Part shown: piece after piece, positions 1-11,080 of the stretch
How positions within the stretch are numbered: the first letter of the stretch is position 1
Layout: every line of letters starts with the position of its first letter
Source: Oxytricha trifallax
Taxonomy: Eukaryota > Ciliophora > Spirotrichea > Sporadotrichida > Oxytrichidae
Reading direction: 5' to 3'
DNA: 64,000 nt
NCBI GenBank assembly: GCA_000711775.1
Contig: ARYC01000818.1
Coordinates: 1 to 64,000, forward strand
Made by a program: the position numbers and the translations under genes
Notes under the pieces: model-generated
What the model was told of the DNA's origin: nothing
Database searches by the model: none
The model's input: the letters and a program-made list of their open reading frames with translations, nothing else

Positions 1-920
1 AGTATTATACAAAATTATAGTTACAATGATTAACATTTTTTATTTTCTATAAAACTCTAACATAACTAATTTTTATTCTTGCATATTTTTCATTAATTAC
101 TCTATGTATCTTATTTCAAATATTAACTTAAAATTACAGTATTATTACTTATCAAAACAATATTCTCAACATTACAGTTTGTTAGAATCAAAAAGATAAG
201 TGATTTTTTAACTTCTTATATCTATGATTCAAAATGAAACATCATACAACATTATTTTATATCAAATGACTAATTACAGTAAATAATGATGTATAAAAGA
301 AAATATTTTAATTAAGTATAAAAGTCATTAATTGACATTTCTTAAAAGCTAAATTAGAAATTTATAATACCATTATCTATTAATTTAATAACCAAAAAAT
401 TATTCTAAATTTTTTATGGCCATAAATCAGTAAATGAAATCATAACTTTAGATTTATATGAATATACTTTAGAAAGTTCTTAATTAATAACTTGAATATA
501 AAAGTCTAAAATTATTTGTCACTTCCAGTAGTAAAATGCATTTTTATTAATAAAATTAATTTTATCAATAGTCATTAATTATCTATTCAAATTAAAATGA
601 AATTTGTTCAATTTAAAGTAGTTTTAATTCATTAAAAATTCATTTGTTTATAAAAGATTAATTTTAGATAAAACTGAAATCACTTTATTCAAAAGTAAAA
701 ATATTTCCTATAAATTTCTCTATTTCAAATCCAAAAATAAAATATACATAATTTTTCAAGGAATAATTTGGAGATTTTATAGACGATAAATTTCTAAATA
801 AATTTACAATTCAAGGAAACTTCTAAAATTTTATTCGAAAGTTAACAAAGCCAAAATTTGTCACTATTGTTGTCATTTAGGGTTGGGAGATAATCTTAAA
901 CGAAAAAAAGAATTTACATT

Positions 921-963
921 TAAGGGCAAAATTTCACCACCTACTGGTGAAAAAATGCCCTTA
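921..963. repeat. Short near-perfect hairpin
   Basis: TAAGGGCA at 921-928 pairs with TGCCCTTA at 956-963. The inner arms TTCACCA and TGGTGAA also pair around a small loop. It is more GC-rich than its surroundings and resembles a minimal palindromic element or structured RNA. Confidence 0.6.
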
Positions 964-1639
964 AAAATTAAACTAAAAATTATCAATTTAAGAAATTAAA
1001 AAGTAGCAAGAGTCAATAGTATTAATGAGCCATAGCGTTAAAAACCATTGATATGATAGTTAGTTGAATATGAAGCTAACAAATTTCACTATTAGAATAT
1101 CTAGGCAAGCTAATATAGTATTTTATTAGCTCTTTTAATTAGAGTCACTAATCTAATTTAGTTAAAATAACTTGTTAAACTTTGTTAGACTTTATTAATT
1201 TTTATTTAATCAAGGTTAGCATTACTAACTATATTATATTATAAGTTTGATTATTTTAATTATTATATTTTGATAGACTTTGTAAGAGTTTGTAATAGTT
1301 TTAGCTTAATTTCTAATCTAAATTTTACATATTAAAAATGTCAATTTTATATAATGCTACTTGTTAAGGAAGCCTGATAAAAATCATAGCTAATTATGGA
1401 AAAGCCTAAATAATCAAATTCAAACTAACTTGATTTTAAAGATTATTCCAATCTAAAATTAAAAAAAGCAAATGCAATAATTGCATGTGAACGATTAGCT
1501 TTTAAAGTAAAACTTCATACATAATGATAATCCATTAATAGAAAAAGACAAAAATAAAACAACAAAAATGCTGATTCTTGATAAATTTATGATAAATGAT
1601 TTAAACTTGAAAACTCTAACATACTCTCACATAATGGAG

Positions 1640-1920
1640 TTTATTAGCGGTACCTCTCTATCGCACTCCTATACTTGAGTTAAGTAGAGTTTAATTTTTT
1701 CATTAAAAGCAACTAAACAAATCATCAAAATTAAACTCTACTTAACTCACTTCAGGAGTGTGATAGAGAGGTACCGCTATTAGTAAAGTCCAGCTAATTT
1801 TGAATTATCTATCAAACAAGTACCATATTGTTTAGGTTTACATAAAGTTATTTTACAAATTTAAACATCTATTTATATATTTATAATTTAATATTTCAAA
1901 TCAAATGTATCCATACAATA
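1640..1920. mobile_element. Foldback family 1, copy a (decayed)
   Basis: The inner arms around 1655-1695 and 1731-1790 are inverted copies containing GCGGTACCTCTCTATCGCA. The right arm continues through AGTAAAGTCCAGCTAATTTTG and AACAAGTACCATATTGT to the family tip AAATGTATCCATACAATA near 1920. The left outer arm is missing or unrecognisable. It is homologous to the copies at 6544, 32882, 35127, 36392, 52814 and 54504. No protein is encoded, so it is a non-autonomous element. Confidence 0.8.
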
Positions 1921-2173
1921 TTGATAAATAACTAAATGATGTTAGCAACTATTATTTTTAAATTTATATATTCTTCAATTTTTCATATGCATTGCATAAT
2001 TTTATCTAAAGAATGATATTTCTTATATAATATCATCAAATTACTTATTTTTAATTCTTTGATTTTTTTATTAATATACTCCCAATACAATTTTATTATT
2101 TTATGAGTTCCTTTAAATTAAGATTCAACTTTATTAGGAGTATAAATGAATCTAATTTTTTTAATTTAAGGTC

Positions 2174-2385
2174 TCATAAAATGTTGAAGTTAATTGCTAC
2201 CTCCAAAATTAATTAATCTTGGTGTGGAAATCCTCCTAATTATTTTAATGATTCACTAGAGTTGCGCTCATTTAAATTTTCATTATCTTCAACCTACTCT
2301 TCAAGCTTTCCAAGTGAATCTCTCTTTATATGTCTATATGGATTTTGGGGTGCTTTTAGAGAATTCTGATATCATATTTATAGGA
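2174..2385 (-). CDS. Minus-strand gene 1, last MDS
   Basis: The frame NSLKAPQNPYRHIKRDSLGK, followed by an acidic stretch with EEQVEDNENLNERNSSES and GGFPHQDQ, ends in TGA at 2174-2176. Charged, coding-like composition continues the frame of the neighbouring island at 2388-2630. Only a TGA near 2385 separates them. That TGA falls inside a 24-base stretch bounded by AAT repeats, whose removal gives an uninterrupted SDENSLKAP reading. Function not recognised. Confidence 0.7.
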
Positions 2386-2387
2386 GA

Positions 2388-2630
2388 TTTTCGTCACTTA
2401 AAATGTGAATGGAACAAAGTTATAATTTTTTCCGATTTTTTGCTTTATCTGCCTTAGAAGTCCAAATAGTAGGAGGTAGAAGTTCAGTGCTTTAGCTGAA
2501 AAATCTTTAGTAGGAGGCAAATCTTGTGATCAATTAAGTGCTTTTTAATTGGAAATAATTGTCAAAAATATAAATCCATTTCTAAAACTTGTCCAAAGCT
2601 CCAATATCTTTTATATAATAGACTTTTCAA
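2388..2630 (-). CDS. Minus-strand gene 1, fourth MDS
   Basis: Reads KDIGALDKFQKWIYIFDNYF, then FASYQRFFSQSTELLPPTIW and KKLQLCSIHILSDEN with TAA/TAG as Gln. The Trp, Asp, Ser and Arg content is typical of protein rather than of translated AT-rich spacer. It is probably an internal segment of an intracellular protein, with no signal peptide or membrane segment. Family not recognised. Confidence 0.7.
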
Positions 2631-3009
2631 TTTACTTCTTCCTATTAGATATTTATTTTAATAAGTACCTTATCTATTAGTGATTTTCGAATCAAATTAT
2701 TTTAAGATTGTTATACATTATTCTCATTTTACTTCAAAGCAATGTGTAAAACTTATCAAATAATAAAACTTTTATAATTGTTTAAAATAAGGTTTCATTA
2801 CAAATTTTATATAAATTATTATAACAACAAGTAAAATTTAATAATTATTGAATCTTAATCGAATAAGTATTTTTGCTAAAATGTCAAATAATTATTAATG
2901 AATGAAAGAAATGTCTAGTTTTTTTTAGAAATTTGATAAAAGTGATCAATTATAAAAAATAATGTTTTTTCTCTCTAAAAACATTTTTTTTTAATTTCTT
3001 TTCCTCTAT

Positions 3010-3185
3010 TATCATTGAATTATAAGACATCCTTAAAATTCTAGAACCATATTAATGATTATTTTATCAAATGGTCTTATTTCTCTCTCAAGACTAAAGA
3101 GATGTGGGGTTTCATCGCTAAATTCCTGAGCTAAAAATCTTTGCTTATCCAAAATCAAACTACTGAAGGTGTTTTGGGGTTTTGA
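3010..3185 (-). CDS. Minus-strand gene 1, third MDS
   Basis: Reads NTFSSLILDKQRFLAQEFSD, then ETPHLFSLEREIRPFDKIII and MVLEFQGCLII before a TGA at the spacer. The upstream edge contains CAAAACCCCAAAAC (3171-3184 on the reverse strand), a telomere-like word that may be coding (SKPQNTF) or a chance match. Family not recognised. Confidence 0.7.
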
Positions 3186-3299
3186 TTTTAGTTTAATATA
3201 TAATTTGTTATGTAGAAAATTTTTTTATTAAACCGCTAAATATAATATAAGTAAATATAATATGCTAAAATTAGGTTTAAAGACCTCTAAAATTTAATT

Positions 3300-3402
3300 A
3301 ATTTTTCAAATTATCATTATTCTAAGAATTTAATATATTCTCAGATTCTCTCCTTGCCTTGAAATCGATACAGATATTCTTGATGATGGAGTTGAATATT
3401 AT
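3300..3402 (-). CDS. Minus-strand gene 1, second MDS
   Basis: Reads NSIIKNICIDFKARRESENI followed by LNSQNNDNLKN in the alternative code. It is flanked by spacers with no coding character. Its position between the ATG-bearing island and 3010-3185 fits a colinear, unscrambled gene. Confidence 0.6.
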
Positions 3403-3734
3403 AATTTAATTATAATTGTAATAAATTTTAACAAAATTTATTGAAATTCAAATTATCATATAAATATTTAAGTTGAATTTGGAGACTATAGTGCCTACGT
3501 TGTAAACGAAGAGAGTCATAGTATAAAAACAAAATTTATTTTTTCAATAAAATTTTTTAAAGTTATTAAAGGAAGATTTTATATCTGACTGCTTTTGTAT
3601 ATATTTTATATTTGTAGTTCCATTTTATTTATTATTTTAGCTTAATTATTATGGGATTAATGATTTTTAGATTTAAGTGTAGAGCAAAAATTTATTTAAA
3701 AATTCAGAGTTTAAGTGTTATGTTCTATGCCAGA

Positions 3735-3822
3735 GGTATTAGTCCATTATATATAAAATTTTTATGTAGATATAATTAAATTTGGTTTCCCCACATTCAC
3801 TATCGGATTCGAGAAAGTTCAT
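3735..3822 (-). CDS. Minus-strand gene 1, first MDS with start codon
   Basis: ATG at 3822-3820 opens MNFLESDSECGETKFNYIYI. The acidic, Ser-rich start is not a signal peptide, so a cytosolic or nuclear protein is likely. AT-rich DNA without coding character lies 5' of the ATG. The islands down to 2174 would give a protein of roughly 250 residues once spacers are removed. Confidence 0.65.
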
Positions 3823-3829
3823 TTTAAAT

Positions 3830-4550
3830 GTTTTTTTTCATTATAAAATAATTAAAATCCCTTCATTTATTAAATTTATAAATATTAAATTTAATAAAAA
3901 AATAAGAAAATCTTTTTTTAAAAATAGTAATTAACTAATTTTCTTAAATTGAAATCTAATTTATAAAATACGAAAAGAAATTCAAGCAAAATTTAATGAA
4001 TAAAACATAAAGAATATGCAGTTCGAAAAGATTTTTGGATTTAATCATTAAAATAAAATTTTTAATTAATAAATTGAAGTTAACAATTTTAGAAACTTAA
4101 ATTAAAATAGCATATAGTTAATTTTTTTATAAAAATGTAAATATAAAATCCTCTAGTTTTTTAGTATTAATTAATTTTAAACCTAAAACCCTCATTAAAT
4201 TTTATCCGATTATTTTTTTTTCAATACATTTATCATTTATAATAATCCTTAAAATAAAATGAATTAATTATTTTTAAACTATATTTTCTTTTCGTAAATT
4301 AATGAGCATTTTAATTTACTATTGATCAATTGTATTTAGTTTTTTAAGACTTATTTCTAGTATAGTAAGTATTAAATAAATAAAAGATGTAATAATATTT
4401 TCTTTTAATTTATTAATTTTTATCTCAATATATTACTTACCTACCTATTCTTATAATATAATAATACTTATTTTTAAATAAATATCTTTTTAAAACATAG
4501 TTTAATGCTTAGTAGAATTAACGAAATTTTTATATTTTCATTATAAATTT
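3830..4550. other. AT-rich stretch, nothing recognised
   Basis: Strongly AT-rich with poly-A and poly-T runs. There is no GC-raised island, inverted repeat or RNA-like fold that I can support. It probably holds the 5' flank of minus-strand gene 1 and spacer. Confidence 0.5.
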
Positions 4551-4559
4551 AACTTTCTC

Positions 4560-4640
4560 CTATAAATGTCACTAGTAATACCGCCCTTGGCATCACCATA
4601 ATTTAACAGTAATATTTGTATTTAACATGGATATACTCAA
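4560..4640 (+). CDS. Possible small MDS
   Basis: Reads NVTSNTALGITII followed by Gln codons. The Asn-x-Thr content resembles the surface-protein islands further right. It is short, so the call is weak. Confidence 0.35.
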
Positions 4641-4984
4641 AATTCACAATTTATCATATTTATTTAAGAAGATAAACCTGCTGTCTTTTATGTTGTTTAT
4701 GTTTAACTTATTAGAATTAGTCATTAAATCAGTATCATAATTTATGTACAATTTCTATTAAATTAACACAATTTTATATTAAAAAAATTAATACATTAAT
4801 ATTTGTTTACAAACCTTAAATGAAATATGAAAAGCTGAGCTTATAATATATAATAATTATTTAATTTAAATTATTGGGGGAAGAATCTACCTTTCAATTA
4901 GTTTATTATGATTTTTTTAATAATACAGAAATAATAAAATAGAATTATAATTTCCTTATTTCATGATACTTAATGAAAATTATT

Positions 4985-5072
4985 AAAGTGTATGAAGGTA
5001 ACTGCGTTGAGAGACCATCTTCTGTTTATCTCAGTGGAAATAAGGACTCATACGCTCATGCCTAAATTTAAA
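4985..5072 (+). CDS. Isolated MDS, unknown protein
   Basis: A GC-raised island reads YEGNCVERPSSVYLSGNKDS then YAHA, with natural codon choice. Spacers lie on both sides. The parent gene is not identifiable from this window. Confidence 0.6.
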
Positions 5073-6221
5073 TTACAATTTTCTATATTTCTTTGAGAAT
5101 ATTTATGTGAGATCAAAATACCCATTTATTTGTAATGTTTAAAATCCTTTTAATTCTTATTCAAAATAGATTTATTTAACCTACCCAGTTGATGTTAACC
5201 CATGATTAGCATACTGATGGAACTTAACTAAGTTTATATAAAAAACCTTGCTTTAAACCACAACAAGTTTAAATTAATTCTCAAAACCTTCAAACATAAA
5301 ATACTCTCTATATATTTGTCAATTTATATTTATAAACCACTCACTCTTTATATTCACTATTCTTGCTTTATTAAAATGCTTTATAATATTTTTAAGTTGA
5401 ATATTTATTCCATGTATATTTATGTTTATAATCAATTTTTAAATTATTAAAAATAATTAGCTATAGGTTAAAACACAAATTTATAAATAGTTAATAAAAA
5501 TATTATGAATCAAATGAAAAATAAGAAGTTATTAGATCTTTGTTAATTTATTTTTTATGTTGAAATAATTTTTTCTTTAGCTATATATTAAATAACTACT
5601 TTCAAGATTGGGAAATATACTATAAAATATTGGAAATTAGTAAAATTACATAAACAGTTATAAGTTTTTGTTTTAAAATAACTTTGAATAAGTTTCAAAT
5701 CAAATTAAATATAATTTTAAATATTCCACTATTTTTCAAGTTATTTATGATTTTTTTCAGTATAATTTATTCAGAAAGCCAAACGAATTTTATTAAGTTA
5801 TTTATAAAAAAATCATTGGGAATTATATGAAAATAAAAAATTAATTAAATTAGAAAATAGGATTATACAAAGCCAAATAATAGAATCATAGGATTTAATA
5901 ATCATTCATAATCTAAAAACTTGTTATTTATATATCAATAGAGCTAAAAATTACTTCTTTTTTAACAATTTATTAAAGATTTATAAAATGAAGCAAACTC
6001 CAATTTTAATAAATAATGCTGTATATAATTATTACCTTAGTTAATTAAGCTTATATTATAAATAAGCATGATAATATTTAATTTAAATATCTATGAACAA
6101 TATTTCAATTAAAAAATAAAAATATGTATCTGATTTTATTTTAGAGCTTTTTGATTTATAAAAATATCAATAATATTTTGATTTGAGTTTATATTTTTTT
6201 ACAAATAAAGATATTGCATAA

Positions 6222-6246
6222 ATCAGGTATATATATATATATATTG
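6222..6246. repeat. AT dinucleotide microsatellite
   Basis: A short run of alternating TA, one of several in the spacers (see also about 12220-12240, 37640-37690 and 47785-47818). Confidence 0.8.
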
Positions 6247-6543
6247 ATAAACAATTAAGTAACTCATTATTTTTAATGTGTAAGGTTAAAAGTCAAATTC
6301 ACCAATTTTAAATGACTTTTCATTATTGAAAAAATTTTATTTATTTGCTAATTATGTAAACTTTTAAAATTTCAAATCTTTTGGGTAAAACTTTGATAAA
6401 TATTAAATATAAAATCAAATTATAGCCCTTTTTTAAAAATGAAACATTAGCTTTAAATAATAAGTATAAAATTAAAAGATTAAAGTTCATTTGATTTAGT
6501 ATTTTTAATCTATGAAGATTCTACTTTTCAAAGATTTATAATA

Positions 6544-6965
6544 ATATTGAAGAAATACATTTGATTAGGGAAAAAAATATAATTAATAAAATAAATAAAT
6601 ATTTAAAATCGTGGCAGTTAACTTTCTTTAAACCTTGACAATATGGTACTTGTTTGATAGAGAATTTAAATTTATCTGGACTTTACTATTGGAGGTACTC
6701 CTCTATGGAATCTCTGGAGAAAGATAACACGATTTTAATTTTGGGTGATTTGTTTATTTGATTTTATGCGTAAAATAAACTAAAGTTATCTCGGTCAAGG
6801 GATGCAATATAGGGATACCGCCAAAAGTAAAGTCCAAATGAATATGAATTCTCTATAAAGCAAGTACCATAATGTCAAAGTTTAAAGAAAATTAACTGCC
6901 ACGATTTTAATTAATTATTTTTTAATTATAAATTTATTTCCCTAATCAAATTTATTCCTACAATA
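6544..6965. mobile_element. Foldback family 1, copy b
   Basis: Tips GAAATACATTTGATTAGGG and CCTAATCAAATTTATTCCT are inverted. The arms share GTGGCAGTTAACTTTCTTTA, GACAATATGGTACTTG and GGACTTTACTATTGG. Both arms, about 190 bp, meet at a short AT-rich loop. There is no coding capacity. The copy is diverged between arms compared with copy c, so it is older. Confidence 0.9.
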
Positions 6966-7032
6966 ATGTGATTATTTTTAGAGCACAAATTAATTATTAA
7001 AGAACCTATTTATGCTCCTTTATAGTTTTAGA

Positions 7033-7172
7033 ATTTATTTTTCTAACCAAGAATCTCAACTAAAACTAGCTAAAATTTCCCCACCTCACTTAGATCGCCT
7101 CTCACTCCAACAAAATGTCTCACTTATTTATCAATATTTATCGATTTCCTTCAGAAATTCTATATCTCAACA
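7033..7172 (+). CDS. Isolated MDS, unknown protein
   Basis: A GC-raised island reads FSNQESQLKLAKISPPHLDR then LSLQQNVSLIYQYLSISFRN. The frame stays open further but turns into AT-driven residues, so the true end is uncertain. An ATG at about 7113 in another frame opens MSHLFINIYRFPSEILYLNI, an alternative I cannot exclude. Confidence 0.5.
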
Positions 7173-7714
7173 TTAAACCTTTATTTTTTATAAAAATGAA
7201 CTTCATAGCCCTCTTTATGTTATTTAGAAGTATTATTTATTTCTAAAATTCTCACAACTCAACTATTAGACATTAATTTGCACTTTTTTTATTTATGAAA
7301 ATTATTAATTATTTTTTTACATTTAACACAAACATTCTCAAATTTGGAAAGTAAATAATTGTCATAATTTTAATTAGAATGCAATTTGGATGAAGACCTT
7401 CATGAATTTTATTTTAAAAAAATAACATAATCCTCGCAATTTTTTTCATTTTGGCATAATAAGAAAAATATTGAAGCGAAATATTAATAATTTAAATTAT
7501 GACTATAAAAAATGTTAATTGGTATTATATAATCTCCTAAAACATAAAATTAAAATAAAAAAACAAATTTTATCATAACAACGCTAAAATAAGTGATGTA
7601 AAAGATTTGATTAAACGAAATTATATATTTTTTATAAAAAAAATTATGATTGTTGTTGTTGCCCTAATGGTATTACATTTTAATTGAAATCATAATTATA
7701 ATTTAGAAACAAAA

Positions 7715-7900
7715 AATCATTTATTTTTCAATAGGAAGATTTGTATAAAAGCACTTAATAGAAATAGTGGTAAGAATTTTCAGTAATAATTATTAACGTT
7801 AGGAAGGAATTAAGTCAAGACAAGAGACATATTTTGAAAATCAAGGTTTTTTTGTTGTTGCATAAAACTGTTTGGGATAGAGAATCTATAATGAAATCAA
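7715..7900 (+). CDS. Isolated MDS, unknown protein
   Basis: Reads IGRFVQKHLIEIVVRIFSNN, then QEGIKSRQETYFENQGFFVV and GQRIYNE before TGA. Glu, Gly and Arg content is well above the spacer background. It may belong to the same gene as the 7033 island, but no pointer was identified. Confidence 0.45.
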
Positions 7901-8138
7901 AATTAAAATTAATATTATCATATAAATTGATTGAGAGATTCAATGAGGGTCGGAGAAATTATCAGTTGGAAAAAAAATAATTTTCCAAAATAATTGAAAT
8001 CCGAGTTTAGTGTTTAGTATTTAAAGTCAGGATTAAAGATATGTAATATATAATGAATAAAAGACTTCTATTTATCGGAGGAGGAATATTTTCCCTCTCG
8101 ATAGCTATCTTTTATTTAATTAATTCAATATGGGAAAT

Positions 8139-9197
8139 TGGGGGGAAAGTTTCCTGCACTCGAGGAAATTTCCTGCACTGTTTTTTTCTTTATGCTAAAT
8201 TTAATAAATTTTACATAAATAAACAAATTTAATATTTTATGACTCATTAAAAATTAAGAGCATATTGTTCAACATTGAAGTAGCTCAAGAAAATATAGTC
8301 TAACATCATATAGGCATGGTAAGAACAAGATAAATTGAATCAGAATTACACTAACAAATGGATACAATATTTGGATTATTATAGTAAAGAAAGGATACAG
8401 AACCTTCAAATATCCGTTGAAAAATGTGAAAGTCTTTGGAATCTATATTGACTATCGATTAATAAATTAAAGTACAATTATAACAATGAGTAAAAATAGA
8501 GTAAAAATCCAAAATATAATCAAATAATCAATCATTTATTCACGCTTTTTTAATATTAATATTTTTAATCTAATTAAAAGCACGTATCTCGAAATTTTGA
8601 TCATTTTAGATAAGAGCCAAATAAATATAATTAATTATTCAAACATTAAATCACTCTATATTAATGAAATTAAGTATTTATCAAAATGAAAGTTCATTCT
8701 ATTTATATCTTAAAGTATAATACATAATTAATAAATCATATAGAGATTACTGATTATTTTTAAAAATCTCAGTTTAATTTAGAAATAATTTACTAATATT
8801 ATTCAATCTTAATTTAGATTAAAAATGAAATTTCATTTTGATAAATACTTAATTTCATTAATATAGAGTGATTTAATGTTTGAATAATTAATTATATTTA
8901 TTTGGCACGTATCTCAAAATGATCAAAATTTCGAGATACGTGCTTTTTAATTAGATTAAAAATATTAATATTAAAAAAGCGTGAATAAATGATTGATTAT
9001 TTGATTATATTTTGGATTTTTACTCTATTTTTACTCAATGAAATTAGTCCTGAAGTTTGTTGATAGTTAATATAAAGATTAATTTAAATAAAAAAAATTT
9101 AAAATTTAAAAAATTAAAAAATTTCAAAAAAGTGCAGGAAACTTCCCTAAAATTTTTTTTTTATCATAAACCTGTGCAGGAAACTTTCCCCCCCCGG
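8139..9197. mobile_element. G-tip element 1, with a large internal palindrome
   Basis: Left tip GGGGGGAAAGTTTCCTGCACT and right tip TGCAGGAAACTTTCCCCCCC are inverted. Inside, about 8500-8700 and 8830-9030 form long, almost identical inverted arms containing GCACGTATCTCGAAATTTTG. A further small copy of the GCACGTATCTC word lies next to the junction, so one palindrome is nested in another. A short readable frame near 8280-8451 (KWIQYLDYYSKERIQNLQIS) may be coding, but the element is probably non-autonomous. Confidence 0.8.
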
Positions 9198-9464
9198 GAA
9201 ATTCAAATAATTCTATAATATCAAAGTTAAATCTAAAAGTAATTAGTCATATTTTATCTTTGCTATACTATCAACAACGTTTGATAACTCTATTTTATTT
9301 AATTTTAATTAAACTCAGGTTTTTCTGCTTCACATAAAAGCAGTACCTAGGATGATTTCCTAGGATTAATATTCTTATTTTTTTGAGAATTATAATAATC
9401 TAAAGAATTGTTTTGAGTATAATGATAATAACTAATATGGGTTATATATTGGATTTGGTAATGA

Positions 9465-9622
9465 TTAGCAGCAGTTGATCAGTGCAGATTCCTTAAGCTT
9501 GAACACTGCCACTAACACCAAAAATGCAGGCTCAGTATCTACTTCTTCCCTCGGCCTCGGCTCAGTTACTGACTAAATTGAAGGCAACCTCATCATCGTT
9601 AGCAATACTTTAAATTTGGTTG
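9465..9622 (+). CDS. Surface-protein gene A, MDS
   Basis: Reads QQLISADSLSLNTATNTKNA, then SSLGLGSVTDQIEGNLIIVS, with TAA as Gln. It is rich in Ser, Thr and Asn and GC-raised. It is the first clear island of the long plus-strand series ending near 26850. A foldback element starts immediately downstream in the spacer. Confidence 0.7.
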
Positions 9623-9888
9623 TAAAACCCCATAGATTAATTAAGACACGAAGATTGGTGAAATGAACAATTAAATTTAAAATAAATAATTATTGGCTAA
9701 TATTAATTATAATGAGGCTAAAATCAAATTTACGCACCCTAATTGGGTTTTTTTTTCAGGACAATTAATCGAGCCAATAGTTTTAATAATTAGCCCAAAC
9801 ATTATAATTATACGCCAATAATAATTAATTTTTAATTTAATTGTTCATTTCCCCAATCTTCGTGTCTTAATTGATCTATGGGGTTTTA
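9623..9888. mobile_element. Foldback element with AAAACCCCAT tips
   Basis: TAAAACCCCATAGATTAATT at the left and AATTGATCTATGGGGTTTTA at the right are inverted. The arms continue through GACACGAAGATTGG and ACAATTAAATT to a central AATTGGG-rich loop. It is about 266 bp with no ORF. It lies directly against MDS sequence, apparently inside an IES. Confidence 0.85.
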
Positions 9889-10047
9889 TAAATAAATAGT
9901 GTAATAATTTAGTAAGATTTGGATGAAGCGTAAAATTACCTATGTATATTTTAATAATAAAATTTCGAATTGTATTAGAAATAATTGCAATTTAAAAGTT
10001 AGTCATAAAATTAATTAAACTTAAATATGAGTTCAATATAATTTTAT

Positions 10048-10115
10048 AAATGAATACGTCTAACTCCGCCGTCCCTCCAGTCTTGAATGCTGCCAAACTC
10101 GGATCTTAGATTATA
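10048..10115 (+). CDS. Gene A, MDS
   Basis: Reads NTSNSAVPPVLNAAKLGS, a GC-raised island with an Asn-Thr-Ser glycosylation sequon. Spacer on both sides. Confidence 0.6.
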
Positions 10116-10164
10116 AAATATTTATGTAGTTAAGTGATTAGGAAATTAATATATAAAGGGGAAA

Positions 10165-10290
10165 TAATGTTGAAGGCTTTATTCCTCCCGAAATCACTTC
10201 AAGAAGCTTCAGTAGTGGTCACAACCAAACTTAATTTGTTAAAACTCATTTCTTTTCTTCTAAGTAGTTACTCTGGATGTCAAGTGGAAA
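10165..10290 (+). CDS. Gene A, MDS
   Basis: Reads NNVEGFIPPEITSRSFSSGH then NQTQFVKTHFF. A second frame (LKALFLPKSLQEASVVVTTK) is also open. The Asn-x-Thr-containing frame is preferred because it matches the style of neighbouring islands. Confidence 0.5.
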
Positions 10291-10329
10291 AATTTGAAAT
10301 TTGAAAAGTTAATAGCAGCTCCGGATAGT

Positions 10330-10490
10330 ATCCCTTGATTTTTAACTAGGTTACGATACAACAGCCCAAGGATATTTAAAGGTTTTTTTCAGATACATAT
10401 ATTAGAGAACCCTAGGTTTCGAACACCGTACCCGATAAAATTAGTCAACCGACTAACTGTCTGGTAAGTTGGTCCGAAACATTATAAAAC
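10330..10490 (-). repeat. Possible tRNA-derived (SINE-like) segment
   Basis: On the minus strand, TTAGTCGGTTGACTAA resembles a Pol III A box and GGTGTTCGAAACC a B box, about 30 bases apart. The segment is more GC-rich than the flanking spacer and reads poorly as protein. I could not fold a complete tRNA cloverleaf, so this is a weak call. A Pol III-derived repeat or a tRNA remnant are both possible. Confidence 0.3.
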
Positions 10491-10537
10491 ACTAGATAAT
10501 ATAATTATTTTTTATTTCATAGTTATCTACCATTAAG

Positions 10538-10735
10538 TACATCTGGGACAGTTTAATTGACCCAACTGAAGACAGACTTGAGGCCCTAATAACCACCACA
10601 AAGACTGTTTACGCTACTGGTGATGTTATCTTTTTGGAAGTATTAATCTAAAATGCTCTCTAAAAGACTCCATATGTTGCTGCCAATGACTCACAGAGTT
10701 TCTTATTTAATTTATGTTGTAGACTTTTTGGATAT
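10538..10735 (+). CDS. Gene A, MDS with MG/Ig-like strand motif
   Basis: Reads TIKYIWDSLIDPTEDRLEAL, then TKTVYATGDVIFLEVLIQNA and TPYVAANDSQSF. The VYATGDVIFLEVLI motif resembles the Y-x-P/T-G-D/E-x-V-x-x-x-V strand pair of macroglobulin-type or bacterial Ig-like sandwich domains. That is a family resemblance only. A similar motif recurs at 25380. Confidence 0.7.
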
Positions 10736-10802
10736 TGATTGAATGAGGTAAATTGATTGTAATTATTAAAAAATAGAGAATCAATGTGACAATCACTGTG
10801 TT

Positions 10803-10865
10803 TAGTAGGTATTCATAAGTGATCTACGGACCAATTTCAGCTAATACTTCAGGCCCCACTTAATA
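10803..10865 (+). CDS. Gene A, small MDS
   Basis: Reads YSQVIYGPISANTSGPTQ, with an Asn-Thr-Ser sequon. GC-raised between two AT-rich spacers. Confidence 0.55.
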
Positions 10866-11021
10866 TATTCATATCTATTTTGTAAGTGTTTTCTTTAAAT
10901 GGGTTTTCTAAAATTATCAAGCTATTTTTATATTGTTAATTTCTCTCAATTAATAATTAAACATAAGAATAAATAATATTATATATAATTTTTGTTTTTT
11001 ACTGTTGGATTCTCAATTAAG

Positions 11022-11064
11022 GTTACCGAGAACTTCAGTGCAGGCGATTACAATTGAGTATTTT
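11022..11064 (+). CDS. Gene A, small MDS
   Basis: Reads KVTENFSAGDYN before TGA at the spacer. It contains an Asn-Phe-Ser sequon. It is immediately followed by a G-tip element at 11081. Confidence 0.5.
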
Positions 11065-11080
11065 TTGAATTACAAATTTC

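Larger units (their letters stand above)
1..2170. other. AT-rich stretch without a clear gene
   Basis: Very AT-rich DNA. It holds one small hairpin (921-963) and a decayed foldback element (1640-1920), listed separately. At 830-1060 all three plus frames stay open with TGA as the only stop, and slightly raised GC suggests a possible MDS, but no frame can be preferred. 1100-1270 has loosely repeated GTTAGACTTT-like words. I see nothing else. Confidence 0.6.
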
